DNA of 36,770 nt from Dethiobacter sp. (GTDB taxonomy: Bacteria; Bacillota; Dethiobacteria; Dethiobacterales; Dethiobacteraceae). The notes beneath the pieces are model-generated. The model did no database searches and was not told where the DNA came from. It saw nothing but the letters and a program-made list of their open reading frames with translations. Location of the stretch: contig JAGXTN010000055.1 in assembly GCA_018333455.1 (NCBI GenBank), positions 1-36,770 of the forward strand, read 5' to 3'. The stretch's first letter is position 1. Each line of letters opens with the position of its first letter. Shown here piece by piece: positions 1 through 7,769 of the stretch. Both the position numbers and the translations under genes were made by a program.

Positions 1-61
1 CTAACCAAGCAGTTAATTCCGCTTCGCTAGCCCGTCAAAAAAATTATCCCCAACAATCAAA

Positions 62-98
62 GCCTCCTTTTTAGTCTCACGGGACTAAGTTAAAGGTG
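62..98 (-). promoter_or_regulatory. PyrR-type RNA hairpin in the leader of a leftward gene
   Basis: Read leftward, the RNA has a lower stem CCTTT (92-96) with AAAGG (66-70), an AAC bulge after UUU (89-91), an upper stem TTAGTC (83-88) with GACTAA (71-76), and a loop CCGUGA (77-82). This matches the known PyrR-binding pattern UUUAA, then AGUCC, then GAG and CU. The Shine-Dalgarno AAGGAGG (63-69) shares bases with the lower stem, so protein binding could block translation. The promoter at 112-140 puts the transcript start near 105, just before the hairpin. A second imperfect hairpin (1-10 with 21-30) follows. The regulated gene, probably for pyrimidine synthesis or uptake, lies off the left edge. 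The motif match is seen; the PyrR assignment is inference. Confidence 0.62.
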
Positions 99-111
99 CC
101 CACTTGCCGAA

Positions 112-140
112 ATTTTACCATACGACCTCCAAACTGTCAA
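112..140 (-). promoter_or_regulatory. Leftward sigma-A promoter for the PyrR-type leader
   Basis: On the minus strand TTGACA (135-140) and TAAAAT (112-117) are separated by exactly 17 bases. This is a near-consensus vegetative promoter, with a start expected near 105. It drives the leader at 62-98. Confidence 0.75.
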
Positions 141-295
141 GAAAAACGCTCCATGATTGTGAACGGACTGTGATACTCTCGCTTCAGCATTCTGTTAAAG
201 TCAACAATATCACTCCTTTAAATTATTTTTCCGGCAACCATTTCCACGCAATTTATTCTTGGCTTGCAATTGGAGAAAGTTCCCTTTTTGTGAAG

Positions 296-359
296 AATAT
301 ACCATATCCTCCCCCGCTTCAATGCTATTATTGTAATATTTCTGTTAATTTTGTGTTAC
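296..359 (-). promoter_or_regulatory. Leftward Pho-box-like promoter
   Basis: Three TGTWAM-type hexamers on the plus strand, TGTAAT (332), TGTTAA (343) and TGTTAC (354), are spaced exactly 11 bases apart. The 17-mer CTGTTAATTTTGTGTTA (342-358) is identical to 7634-7650 in the pstS promoter and has the same orientation. A TATATT -10 candidate (296-301) lies 31 bases beyond the nearest box, against 32 for pstS. In Bacillus, PhoP binds TTAACA-type repeats at this spacing. The target would be transcribed leftward. The only start nearby is a 31-codon ORF (305 down to 210) with a poorly spaced Shine-Dalgarno. The rest of 141-523 holds nothing else I can call. Confidence 0.55.
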
Positions 360-523
360 CCGAGTCAATTTGCAATAAATGTCATTTTTACAGACGGGCC
401 ATCCCCGCATCCGCAGCGCGGGTCAAGCCTTCTTCGCACGCCTGCCTACGATGAAGAACTATAATAGTCAGCTTATGTCTATAAATAGTATTGATTTTGA
501 ATTGCCTCGAATGAATGTGCGTC

Positions 524-560
524 AATAAAAAAGAGCCTTTGTTTCCGAGGAGACAAAGGC
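524..560 (-). terminator. Rho-independent terminator of the Pho operon
   Basis: The arms GCCTTTGT (535-542) and ACAAAGGC (553-560) form a perfect 8-bp stem with a 10-base loop. On the minus strand a U-rich run (about 524-532) follows. It sits 110 bases after the phoR stop, so it ends the pst-pho transcript. Confidence 0.8.
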
Positions 561-670
561 ATTGATTTGAAAGTTTTCCGACTCTAAAATGACTTACCAA
601 ACGATATGCGAATTGCAGTGTGATTTTGCTGTTTTGCACCTCAAAACGGAACCCGTTACCTGTGAGGCTG

Positions 671-2455
671 CTATTCTTTTTCAACTCTCTCCATTATCGG
701 CAGAGAGATAATTACCTCTGTTCCCTTGCCCTCGACACTATTTAACTGCAAGCCACCCTTATGGGTTTCCACAATATGTTTAACAATGGCAAGTCCTAGG
801 CCTGTTCCACCAAAGCGGCGAGTTCGAGCTCGATCAACACGATAAAACCGTTCAAAAATTCTCTCCTTGGCTTCCTCCGGTATCCCAATCCCATTATCTC
901 TGACCGAAAGCAATATTTCCCCGTCCTGCTGTTTGGCACTGACAGCAATGAGTCCTTGAAGTTGAGTATATTTTACCGCATTGTCTAATAAATTGTGAAG
1001 CGCCTGAGCCAGCAAACCTTTATCTCCCTGGATGGGTGGCAAGTCGTCCGGGATGTCTATTTTAATTTGATGTTTTTTCATCCTTTCGTGAAGACGTCCC
1101 ATCACTTCATGAACCAATTCGAGTACATCTACCGATTCCTTAGCAATAGCTACTCGCCCGCTCTCAATTTTAGAAAGTTTGAGCACGTCTTCAATCAGCT
1201 CAGATAAGCGTTCAGCCTCATTGTGAATAATCTGTGCAAAACGAAGCGCCGATTCCGGCTGGCTATATGCGCCGTCTAATAAAGTTTCCGCAAAACCACG
1301 AATGGCGGTAAGTGGAGTGCGCAGCTCATGTGATACGTTGGCAGCAAAGTCTGCCCGAATATCTTCTAACCGTCGTAGCCTGGTAATATCGTGGATCACT
1401 GTTAAGACGCCGGCTTTTTTGATCATTTCAGCACGCAGAGGCATCAAAGAAATGCTGAGAACTTTTTTATCCGGTAAGAAGGTGCTCATTTCATGTTCTA
1501 AAAATATCTTTTCCCTGCTAACAATGGATACTTTTTCATGCAGTTCGGCGCTGCGGATAATTTCCAGGTCGCGTCGTCCACGCCAAGTATCTTTTTGCAA
1601 CCCCAGCATCTCTTCAGCAGCTGGGTTGGCCATTACCGCCCTGATCTCACTGTCGAAAACAATTACTCCTTCCACCATGGTGGACAAAATAGCTTCCAAC
1701 TGGTCTTTCTTTTCCATGGCTTGACTAACTTGAACCTGAAGTGAATCAGCCATTTTATTGATCGTATCGGCAAGTAAACCGATTTCACTTTTGCTCTTTA
1801 AATAAATTCTGCTTTTTAAGTTGCCTCCGCCAATGTGCCTCACTACATCAACCATTTGTGTCAAGGGTGACGTAAGACTGGAGGAGAGCTTTAAGCTAAT
1901 CCCATAAAGCAGAAGTAATGTTAAGAGCAGCCCTGCCAGCAGTCCGTACTGAATCCGGCGGACAGCACTGTTTAGCTCTGAGAGAGGCAAAGCTAAGCGC
2001 AAGAAACCGAGCCGCCGGCCGTCAATCACCAGAGAAATAGCAATATTGAGCACTTCAGTGCCTGCAACAGGGGAGAGACGGACGAAACTTCCGACACGGT
2101 CATCCCGAGCTGCGAGAATTTCAGGCAATAAAAGATAGTTATCCAGCAAAGGTGCCTCGCGAGCAGAATCAAATAGCACCACCCCACTAGGAGCAATGAG
2201 CGTAACTTGAGCGTTAGTCTGTTTTCCAAGCTTGCTAATAACTGCATCTATCTGCTCAAGATTAAGTTCGGGGTAATCTACCAGTAACGGCAGTAAAAGC
2301 TCCCCGATCACACGTGCCTCATCTGACAAGCGGGTGCGGATAGTATCTAAATAGAAGGAGCGAAATGAATGAATCGTGCCTGCACTAATTAACAAGACTG
2401 CAAACAAAAACAAGAATCCATACGTGGCAAATAATTTGGCACTAATGGATTTCAT
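671..2455 (-). CDS. phoR: Phosphate-regulon sensor histidine kinase PhoR
   Basis: This is the membrane sensor kinase that phosphorylates PhoP when phosphate is scarce. The 594 residues read as a first membrane helix (about 10-28), an extracytoplasmic sensor domain (30-168), a second helix (169-188), HAMP (190-245), PAS (250-360), HisKA with phospho-acceptor His376 in the SHELRTP motif, and an HATPase domain. The HATPase shows the N box NLLDN (488-492), G1 DNGIGIP (520-526) and G2 GGTGLGL (549-555). The length and layout fit Gram-positive PhoR, with the full periplasmic sensor domain found in Bacillus. The ATG overlaps the phoP stop as ATGA, so the two are translationally coupled. It is the last gene of the pst-pho operon. 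Confidence 0.93.
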   Translation of the reverse strand: MKSISAKLFATYGFLFLFAVLLISAGTIHSFRSFYLDTIRTRLSDEARVIGELLLPLLVDYPELNLEQIDAVISKLGKQTNAQVTLIAPSGVVLFDSAREAPLLDNYLLLPEILAARDDRVGSFVRLSPVAGTEVLNIAISLVIDGRRLGFLRLALPLSELNSAVRRIQYGLLAGLLLTLLLLYGISLKLSSSLTSPLTQMVDVVRHIGGGNLKSRIYLKSKSEIGLLADTINKMADSLQVQVSQAMEKKDQLEAILSTMVEGVIVFDSEIRAVMANPAAEEMLGLQKDTWRGRRDLEIIRSAELHEKVSIVSREKIFLEHEMSTFLPDKKVLSISLMPLRAEMIKKAGVLTVIHDITRLRRLEDIRADFAANVSHELRTPLTAIRGFAETLLDGAYSQPESALRFAQIIHNEAERLSELIEDVLKLSKIESGRVAIAKESVDVLELVHEVMGRLHERMKKHQIKIDIPDDLPPIQGDKGLLAQALHNLLDNAVKYTQLQGLIAVSAKQQDGEILLSVRDNGIGIPEEAKERIFERFYRVDRARTRRFGGTGLGLAIVKHIVETHKGGLQLNSVEGKGTEVIISLPIMERVEKE

Positions 2456-3159
2456 CGATCCGGCTCCTTGAATTTATACCCTATGCCACGCACCGTGAGC
2501 AGCAGACTCGGATTGTGAGCGTCTTCCTCCACTTTCTGGCGCAAGTAACGAATATGAACATCCACAGTTCGGGTGTCTGCAGGATAATCATACCCCCAAA
2601 CCTTATTTAAAATATCTTCGCGCCGAAAAACCCGTCCAGGATGGGAGATCAGCAAATAGAGCAATTCAAATTCTTTAGGGGGTAAATCTAGGGTCTTTCC
2701 ATCCTTTTGAGCCAAGTATCGATCCAAATCGAGAGACACGTTGCCTTGTCGAACAATTCGGTGTCGTTCTTCCAGCTGGACAGGTTTTACTTGTCTGGAT
2801 CGCAACTGGGCTTTTACCCTGGCGGCCAGTTCCCGCGGCGAGAAAGGTTTAGTAACATAGTCAGAAGCTCCCAGCTCTAAGCCAAGGATTCTGTCTACTT
2901 CTTCACCGCGTGCTGTCAGCATAATCACAGGAATATCCGCCGTTTCGGGATTATGACGAATTCTGCGGCAGATATCCAGGCCGTCTAACCCGGGCAACAT
3001 CCAGTCCAGCACAATCAAATCAGGTTTCTTGGCCGCAATTTTTATCAGCGCTTCTTGTCCATCAATAGCAGTATCGACAATAAAGCCTTCTTTTTCAAGA
3101 TTGAAAGCAATTAGTTCAACAATCGTTTCCTCATCATCAATAACTAGAATACGTGCCAA
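2452..3159 (-). CDS. phoP: Phosphate-regulon response regulator PhoP
   Basis: OmpR-family transcription factor that activates or represses the Pho regulon when phosphorylated. The receiver domain shows acidic Asp8-Asp9, phospho-acceptor Asp52 (LDWMLPG), Thr82 and Lys104, counted from the TTG start. A winged-helix DNA-binding domain fills residues 130-235. The reading frame continues to a GTG at 3168, but the Shine-Dalgarno AGAGGTGG lies over that codon. It is well placed for the TTG at 3159, which gives the typical start MARILVIDDE. Its likely target sites are the 11-bp-phased TTAACA repeats at 7613-7662, and perhaps 332-359. It follows phoU by about 50 bases with no terminator between, so it probably belongs to the pst operon. 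Confidence 0.93.
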   Translation of the reverse strand: MARILVIDDEETIVELIAFNLEKEGFIVDTAIDGQEALIKIAAKKPDLIVLDWMLPGLDGLDICRRIRHNPETADIPVIMLTARGEEVDRILGLELGASDYVTKPFSPRELAARVKAQLRSRQVKPVQLEERHRIVRQGNVSLDLDRYLAQKDGKTLDLPPKEFELLYLLISHPGRVFRREDILNKVWGYDYPADTRTVDVHIRYLRQKVEEDAHNPSLLLTVRGIGYKFKEPDR

Positions 3160-3216
3160 GTAGACCACCTCTTTTTAATCTTTACTGCAGCGGCGTGACA
3201 CTATTCTCTGCTATTT

Positions 3217-3885
3217 CTACTCATTCAAATCAATTCGCTTACCACTTACCAGATAGATGACACTTTCGCTGATGTTTGTGGCATGGTCAGCAATGCGCTC
3301 TAGGGAACGGCTGACAAAGAGCAAATTAGTAGCTTGAGTAATTGTCCGTGGATTTTCCATCATGATTATCAGCAGCTCCCTAAAAATCTGCTTGTGATAG
3401 GCGTCAACCCGATCATCATCTTTGCCTACCGCTTTAGCCAGTTCCACATCCTCTGCGACATAGGCATCAAGTGAATTTTTGGCCATTTCCTGTACGATAC
3501 GAGCCATTTGGGGCAGGTCTATCAAGGGTTTAATCAGTTTTTCTTTGCCGATTCTCTTAGTAACCTTTGCTATATCTACCGAATAATCTCCCATGCGCTC
3601 CAAGTCAGTAATAATTTTGAAGGCAGAAGCAATTTTACGCAAGTCCTTAGCCATCGGCTGCTGGGTAGCGATTAAACGCAGACAGGTTTCCTCAATTTTC
3701 CGCTCTAACTTATCTATTTCTTCTTCCACGGCAAAAACTTTCTCCGCCGACGCTAAATCCTGTTTAGCCAAAGAATCAACGGCTCGAGAAATATTTTCTT
3801 CTACCAAGCCACCCATTTGCAAAATATCCTGTTGCAACTCTTCCAGAGATTTTTGATATTCACTACGTTGGATCATCTCTCCCAT
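3217..3885 (-). CDS. phoU: Phosphate signalling regulator PhoU
   Basis: PhoU links the Pst transporter to PhoR and restrains signalling when phosphate is plentiful. It is a peripheral cytoplasmic protein made of two three-helix bundles. The 222 residues are the usual length. The two metal-binding ExxxD-type signatures are visible as LERMGD in the first half and LERIAD in the second. The gene starts 10 bases after the pstB stop, with AAAGGAG upstream. A second in-frame ATG three codons in is an alternative start. Confidence 0.94.
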   Translation of the reverse strand: MGEMIQRSEYQKSLEELQQDILQMGGLVEENISRAVDSLAKQDLASAEKVFAVEEEIDKLERKIEETCLRLIATQQPMAKDLRKIASAFKIITDLERMGDYSVDIAKVTKRIGKEKLIKPLIDLPQMARIVQEMAKNSLDAYVAEDVELAKAVGKDDDRVDAYHKQIFRELLIIMMENPRTITQATNLLFVSRSLERIADHATNISESVIYLVSGKRIDLNE

Positions 3886-3894
3886 TCCTCTCCT

Positions 3895-4656
3895 TTAACC
3901 GAATTTACCGGTAATATAATCTTCAGTGCGCTGATCCAGTGGGCGAGTAAACATAATCTCCGTATCCCCCATCTCCAGCACTTCGCCGTTAAGAAAAAAT
4001 GCCGTGCTGTCAGAAACCCGGGCTGCCTGCTGCATATTATGAGTGACGATAACAATAGTAAACTTCTCTTTCAATTCCCGGATTAAATCCTCAATTTTTT
4101 GCGTAGCAATTGGATCAAGAGCAGATGTTGGTTCATCCATTAACACCACATCAGGTTCGACCGCCAGTACTCGGGCGATGCATAAACGTTGCTGTTGGCC
4201 ACCGGAAAGTCGTAGCGCTGAGCGGTTCAAATCATCTTTTACTTCATCCCAGAGCGCAGCTTCACGTAAGCTCTTTTCTACGATCACATCCAGCTTTTTT
4301 CTCTCTCTAATCCCATGGACTCGCGGCCCGTAAGCTACATTCTCGTAAATTGTTTTAGGAAAAGGGTTTGGCTTTTGAAAAACCATACCTACTTTTTTAC
4401 GCAGTGCTACCACATCGCAGGATTTATCATAAATATTCTTGCCATCAATTGAAACACTACCATCAATCTGTACGCTGTCAATCAAGTCGTTTAGCCGATT
4501 CAGTGTGCGTAAAAAAGTGGACTTACCACAGCCAGAAGGACCGATGAGCGCTGTCACCTCCTGTCTGCTAATTTCCATATTGACTTCTTTTAAAGCCTGA
4601 AATTTGCCATAGTAAAGATTCAGTTTTTTTACCTGAATCACTAAATTAGTTTCCAT
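3895..4656 (-). CDS. pstB: Phosphate ABC transporter ATP-binding protein PstB
   Basis: ATPase subunit that powers high-affinity phosphate import with PstA, PstC and PstS. All ABC signatures are present: Walker A GPSGCGKS (39-46), Q-loop Gln94, the LSGGQQQR signature (150-157), Walker B ending in MDEP (173-176) and the switch His206. The 253 residues match the family. The ribosome binding site GGAGGT overlaps the pstA stop, which fits coupled translation in the order pstC-pstA-pstB. Confidence 0.96.
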   Translation of the reverse strand: METNLVIQVKKLNLYYGKFQALKEVNMEISRQEVTALIGPSGCGKSTFLRTLNRLNDLIDSVQIDGSVSIDGKNIYDKSCDVVALRKKVGMVFQKPNPFPKTIYENVAYGPRVHGIRERKKLDVIVEKSLREAALWDEVKDDLNRSALRLSGGQQQRLCIARVLAVEPDVVLMDEPTSALDPIATQKIEDLIRELKEKFTIVIVTHNMQQAARVSDSTAFFLNGEVLEMGDTEIMFTRPLDQRTEDYITGKFG

Positions 4657-4665
4657 AACAACCTC

Positions 4666-5580
4666 CTAACCTCTCATTTTTTTGCGGTAATGAGCCCGCA
4701 ATAAAATAGCAGACATATTCATCGTCACTACCAGCCCAATCAGCACCAACGCAGTCCCATAAGCGATAGGCCTGACTTTTTCAATACTGTGATGCTGAGT
4801 AGACATAATAAACAGGTGATACGGCAAGGCCATAAATCTTGAAGAAAGGGAGTTAGGCAGGCTTGCCAAATAAAAAGCAGCCCCGGTGAAGAGAATTGGA
4901 GCCGTCTCCCCCGCAGCTCGAGAAATGCCGAGAATCATCCCAGTGATAATGCCTGGTAATGCTGAAGGTATCACATTTGTACGAATCGCCTGCCACTTTG
5001 TAGCGCCTAATGCCAGCGCACCCTCCCGAAACGAATCTGGCACAGCTTTTAGTGCTTCTTCAGAAGCAGTAATTGTAACCGGCAAAGTCAGCAGACCTAG
5101 CGTCAAGCCTGCTGAAAGAAGGCTTGTACCAAGTTCCAACGCGCGAACAAACAGAGCTACCCCAAAAAGACCATAAACAATAGAAGGTACGCCGGCTAAG
5201 TTGCGAATGGAAAGACGAATAACTCTTGTAAACATATTCTTTTTAGCATACTCATTCAGATAAATGGCAGCAAAAACACCTACTGGAACAGATGCCGCAG
5301 CCGTAATTAAGGTAATATAAACCGTCCCGAGTACAGCCGGCCAAATACCGCCTTCTGTCATCCCCCGCCGCGGCATGGCAGTGATAAACTCCCAACTTAT
5401 CATGCCGACGCCTTTGCTGAAAATATCATAGAAAATAAAAAATATGGCGGCAATCACAAGGAGCATTGACAATCTAAGTAACCCAAAAGCCAATCCTTCT
5501 ACTAGAGAGTGATGCCCCCTGCTACGTCCGTTGTCTGCTGCCAGCTCGCCGAGAGGTGCAGGCAGTTGAGATTTTTTCAT
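4666..5580 (-). CDS. pstA: Phosphate ABC transporter permease PstA
   Basis: One of the two membrane channel subunits for phosphate import. The 304 residues contain about six hydrophobic helices; the first (about 33-52) follows a roughly 30-residue polar N-terminus. The permease-ATPase coupling loop is seen around residues 185-205 (EGALALGATKWQ, the EAA motif). The ATG overlaps the pstC stop by four bases (ATGA). PstA and PstC are paralogues; this one is named PstA from its position after pstC and its longer polar N-terminus. Confidence 0.94.
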   Translation of the reverse strand: MKKSQLPAPLGELAADNGRSRGHHSLVEGLAFGLLRLSMLLVIAAIFFIFYDIFSKGVGMISWEFITAMPRRGMTEGGIWPAVLGTVYITLITAAASVPVGVFAAIYLNEYAKKNMFTRVIRLSIRNLAGVPSIVYGLFGVALFVRALELGTSLLSAGLTLGLLTLPVTITASEEALKAVPDSFREGALALGATKWQAIRTNVIPSALPGIITGMILGISRAAGETAPILFTGAAFYLASLPNSLSSRFMALPYHLFIMSTQHHSIEKVRPIAYGTALVLIGLVVTMNMSAILLRAHYRKKMRG

Positions 5581-6506
5581 AGCTTTTTCACCTCACTTGC
5601 CCGGTGCAGGAAAATATCTGCCAACAGGCTAACCAAGAAGGTCATGCTAAAAAGAACAAAGCCGATGGCAAACAGCGTATAGTAGTGGGTAGTATGTGCC
5701 GGAACTTCGCCTAGCTCAATAGCGATAGTGGCAGTCATGGTACGCACAGAAGAGAAAAAGTCGCTTGGAAATTGCAGGGCATTGCCTGTAGCCATAATCA
5801 CCGTCATAGTTTCTCCCAGAGAGCGGCCTATCCCCAGCATGATGGCAGCGGTAACGCCGGAGCCGGCAGCCGGGATAATGATCCGGGATAATGTCTGCCA
5901 GCGAGTGGCGCCCAATGCAAGCGATGCTTCTTTGTACTCCTTTGGTACTGCAGTCAGCGCATCCTCAGCAATACTGATGATGGTCGGTAATGACATCAAT
6001 CCCAGCAAAATAGAACCGTTCAACGCATTTAAACCGTTTGGCAAATTGAAAATTCTGGCCAGCAGAGGTGAAAAAACAACAATCCCAAAAAAACCCAGTA
6101 CCACAGACGGAACTGCTGCCAACAGTTCAATCACTGGCTTGAAAATCTCCCGCTCCCAGGAAGAAGCCACTTCAGCAAGATATGCTGCGGTAGCAACGCC
6201 AAGAGGTACGGCAAATAACATCGCTCCGGCTGTAACCATCAGCGTTCCCACAATTTTAGTAAAAATCCCAAACTGCGAGGAAACAAAACCGGCTGGATTC
6301 CAGACCCGTTCGGTGAGAAAACTGATCAACCCAACATCCTGCCAGGCTGCAAAACTGCTGCTTAGTAGCAAGGCGAAAATCCCTACTAAAACAAAGATGA
6401 CAAAAGCACCGTTTAACGTAAAAAAATACGCTATGGCAGTTTCAAGCTTTCTGTTCAGAAATAAACCCCCTTCCGTTTTTATACATGGGGAAAGAGAGCC
6501 GGACAC
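5577..6506 (-). CDS. pstC: Phosphate ABC transporter permease PstC
   Basis: Second membrane channel subunit for phosphate import, with six predicted helices and the coupling motif EASLALGATRWQ. The longest frame starts at a GTG at 6506, but that codon lies inside the stem-loop at 6496-6511 and has no ribosome binding site. The first good Shine-Dalgarno is AAGGGGG (6466-6472). Seven bases after it, in frame, is a CTG at 6458, giving a protein that starts NRKLETAIAYFF after the initiator and enters the first helix about 10 residues later, as usual for PstC. I therefore suspect CTG at 6458 but report the full frame. Confidence 0.93.
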   Translation of the reverse strand: MSGSLSPCIKTEGGLFLNRKLETAIAYFFTLNGAFVIFVLVGIFALLLSSSFAAWQDVGLISFLTERVWNPAGFVSSQFGIFTKIVGTLMVTAGAMLFAVPLGVATAAYLAEVASSWEREIFKPVIELLAAVPSVVLGFFGIVVFSPLLARIFNLPNGLNALNGSILLGLMSLPTIISIAEDALTAVPKEYKEASLALGATRWQTLSRIIIPAAGSGVTAAIMLGIGRSLGETMTVIMATGNALQFPSDFFSSVRTMTATIAIELGEVPAHTTHYYTLFAIGFVLFSMTFLVSLLADIFLHRASEVKKL

Positions 6507-6511
6507 GGCTC
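6496..6511 (-). other. Stem-loop between pstS and pstC
   Basis: GAGCCG (6496-6501) and CGGCTC (6506-6511) form a perfect 6-bp stem with a 4-base loop. Only a weak pyrimidine stretch follows on the minus strand. Such hairpins after a binding-protein gene often stabilise its mRNA or partly attenuate the operon, so that PstS is made in excess. That role is inference. Confidence 0.5.
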
Positions 6512-6562
6512 CCTCAAAAGAAAGTCAACAGCGGAACTTTGAGCCTAAACGGTAAACTTTGC

Positions 6563-7519
6563 TTAGTTCAGGTAACTTCGGTTCTCTTGCATAAATTCGA
6601 CTGTGGCAGGCAGAAATCCTGCTTCTTCGACAATAAGCTGCCCTTCTGCGCTCAAAACAAACTCAAGGAACTGTAATAATGCCCCTGCAGGCTGGCCGCT
6701 ATAGTACTGATAAAGCGGACGTGTCAATACATACTCCCCTGCTTTTACCTTTTCAAAATCAGTTGGCGTTACAAAAGGACCTGCATCCGTTTCGGCAAGG
6801 GCTACTGCCTTAATACCGGTAGTTCCTTGAATGAAACCCATAGCTACATAGCCAATGCCGCTTACGTCGGCGCGAACACCTTCCACTATTTGCGAATTGC
6901 CATTCATATTTTTCTTTGCCGGGGAATAATCCCCTTTGACAACGCGTTCTCTAAAAAAGACGTAAGTGCCGGAGTTGCTCTGTCGTCCGTAAAGTGAAAT
7001 AGGTGTATTCGCGCCACCAACTTCACTCCAGTTAGTGATTTCGCCGGCAAAAATTTTTCCAACCTGTTCGACAGTCAAGTTTTCCACCTGATTGTCAGCG
7101 TGGATAATCACAGCTAGTCCATCCATAGCAAAAACGATTGGAGTCGGCTCCACTCCATTAGCTCGGGCGCTTTCAATTTCTGAAGTGCTCATCGGCCTGG
7201 AGGAGTTGGCTACATCAGTCTCGCCTGCAATCAAGGCAGAAATACCAACGCCAGAACCGCCACCGGTTACTGAAAATTCCACATTAGGGTTTATTTCATA
7301 AAATGCTTCCACAAGAGATTGCACCACATTTACTTCACTGTCAGAGCCACTGATTTGATAAGAACCGCTTGGCATTTGTTCTGCCGGATCAGGAGTCACA
7401 TTGCCATTACCGATGGGAGGTTGAACTTGGTTGCCTCTGCCGCACCCACTCAAAAGTCCGACTACCAGAAAAGCCAGCACAAGTACAACTGCAACCTTAA
7501 TTTGTGAAAACTTCTTCAT
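6563..7519 (-). CDS. pstS: Phosphate-binding lipoprotein PstS
   Basis: Extracellular lipid-anchored phosphate receptor of the Pst system. The 318 residues start with a lipoprotein signal peptide: MKK, a hydrophobic stretch (9-22) and the lipobox LSGC with Cys26. A short Pro-rich linker leads to the binding fold. Phosphate-contact motifs include GSDS (58-61), GGGSGVG (86-92) and SSRPM (106-110). It is the first gene of the operon behind the PhoP-box promoter. GGAGGAG lies about 10 bases before the ATG. Confidence 0.95.
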   Translation of the reverse strand: MKKFSQIKVAVVLVLAFLVVGLLSGCGRGNQVQPPIGNGNVTPDPAEQMPSGSYQISGSDSEVNVVQSLVEAFYEINPNVEFSVTGGGSGVGISALIAGETDVANSSRPMSTSEIESARANGVEPTPIVFAMDGLAVIIHADNQVENLTVEQVGKIFAGEITNWSEVGGANTPISLYGRQSNSGTYVFFRERVVKGDYSPAKKNMNGNSQIVEGVRADVSGIGYVAMGFIQGTTGIKAVALAETDAGPFVTPTDFEKVKAGEYVLTRPLYQYYSGQPAGALLQFLEFVLSAEGQLIVEEAGFLPATVEFMQENRSYLN

Positions 7520-7592
7520 TTTCTCATTTCTCCTCCTGAAAGAATTTTTGTCTTTCTTGTTTGTCTGTAACTATTTTTTTCAATGACAACAT

Positions 7593-7662
7593 TGTTAATT
7601 ATAACAGCGCTTTGTTAAAAACGGAAGGCTGCACTGTTAATTTTGTGTTAACTTTATGTAAG
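7593..7662 (-). promoter_or_regulatory. PhoP-activated promoter of the pst-pho operon
   Basis: The plus strand carries TGTTAA at 7593, 7613, 7635 and 7646 and TGTAAG at 7657. The last three are spaced exactly 11 bases apart and 7613 lies two turns (22 bases) away. Read on the minus strand these are TTAACA-type PhoP half sites. A perfect -10 TATAAT is at 7598-7603, but the -35 position (7621-7626) reads TTCCGT, far from consensus. This is as expected for an activator-dependent promoter. Confidence 0.8.
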
Positions 7663-7769
7663 TTTCATGATTTTTCGTCCGGATCTTTTGAGAAAGGATT
7701 TCTCTGTGTGGCTGTGGAATACTTGCTGATAACAGTCTGCCAATAAAGGAAAATTTGGGGGTGAATGAT

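Noticed and set aside
104-454. 116-codon frame on the plus strand
   Set aside because: It runs over the leftward promoter, the Pho-box repeats and non-coding DNA, has no ribosome binding site and looks like no known protein.
388-684. 98-codon frame on the minus strand after phoR
   Set aside because: It spans the terminator at 524-560 and has no protein-like pattern.
5728-6555. 275-codon frame antisense to pstC
   Set aside because: It is a long shadow of a gene whose protein family is certain; composition follows the pstC codons.
7663-7769. TPP riboswitch controlling thiD
   Set aside because: The conserved CUGAGA and related segments are absent before pfkA and before thiD.
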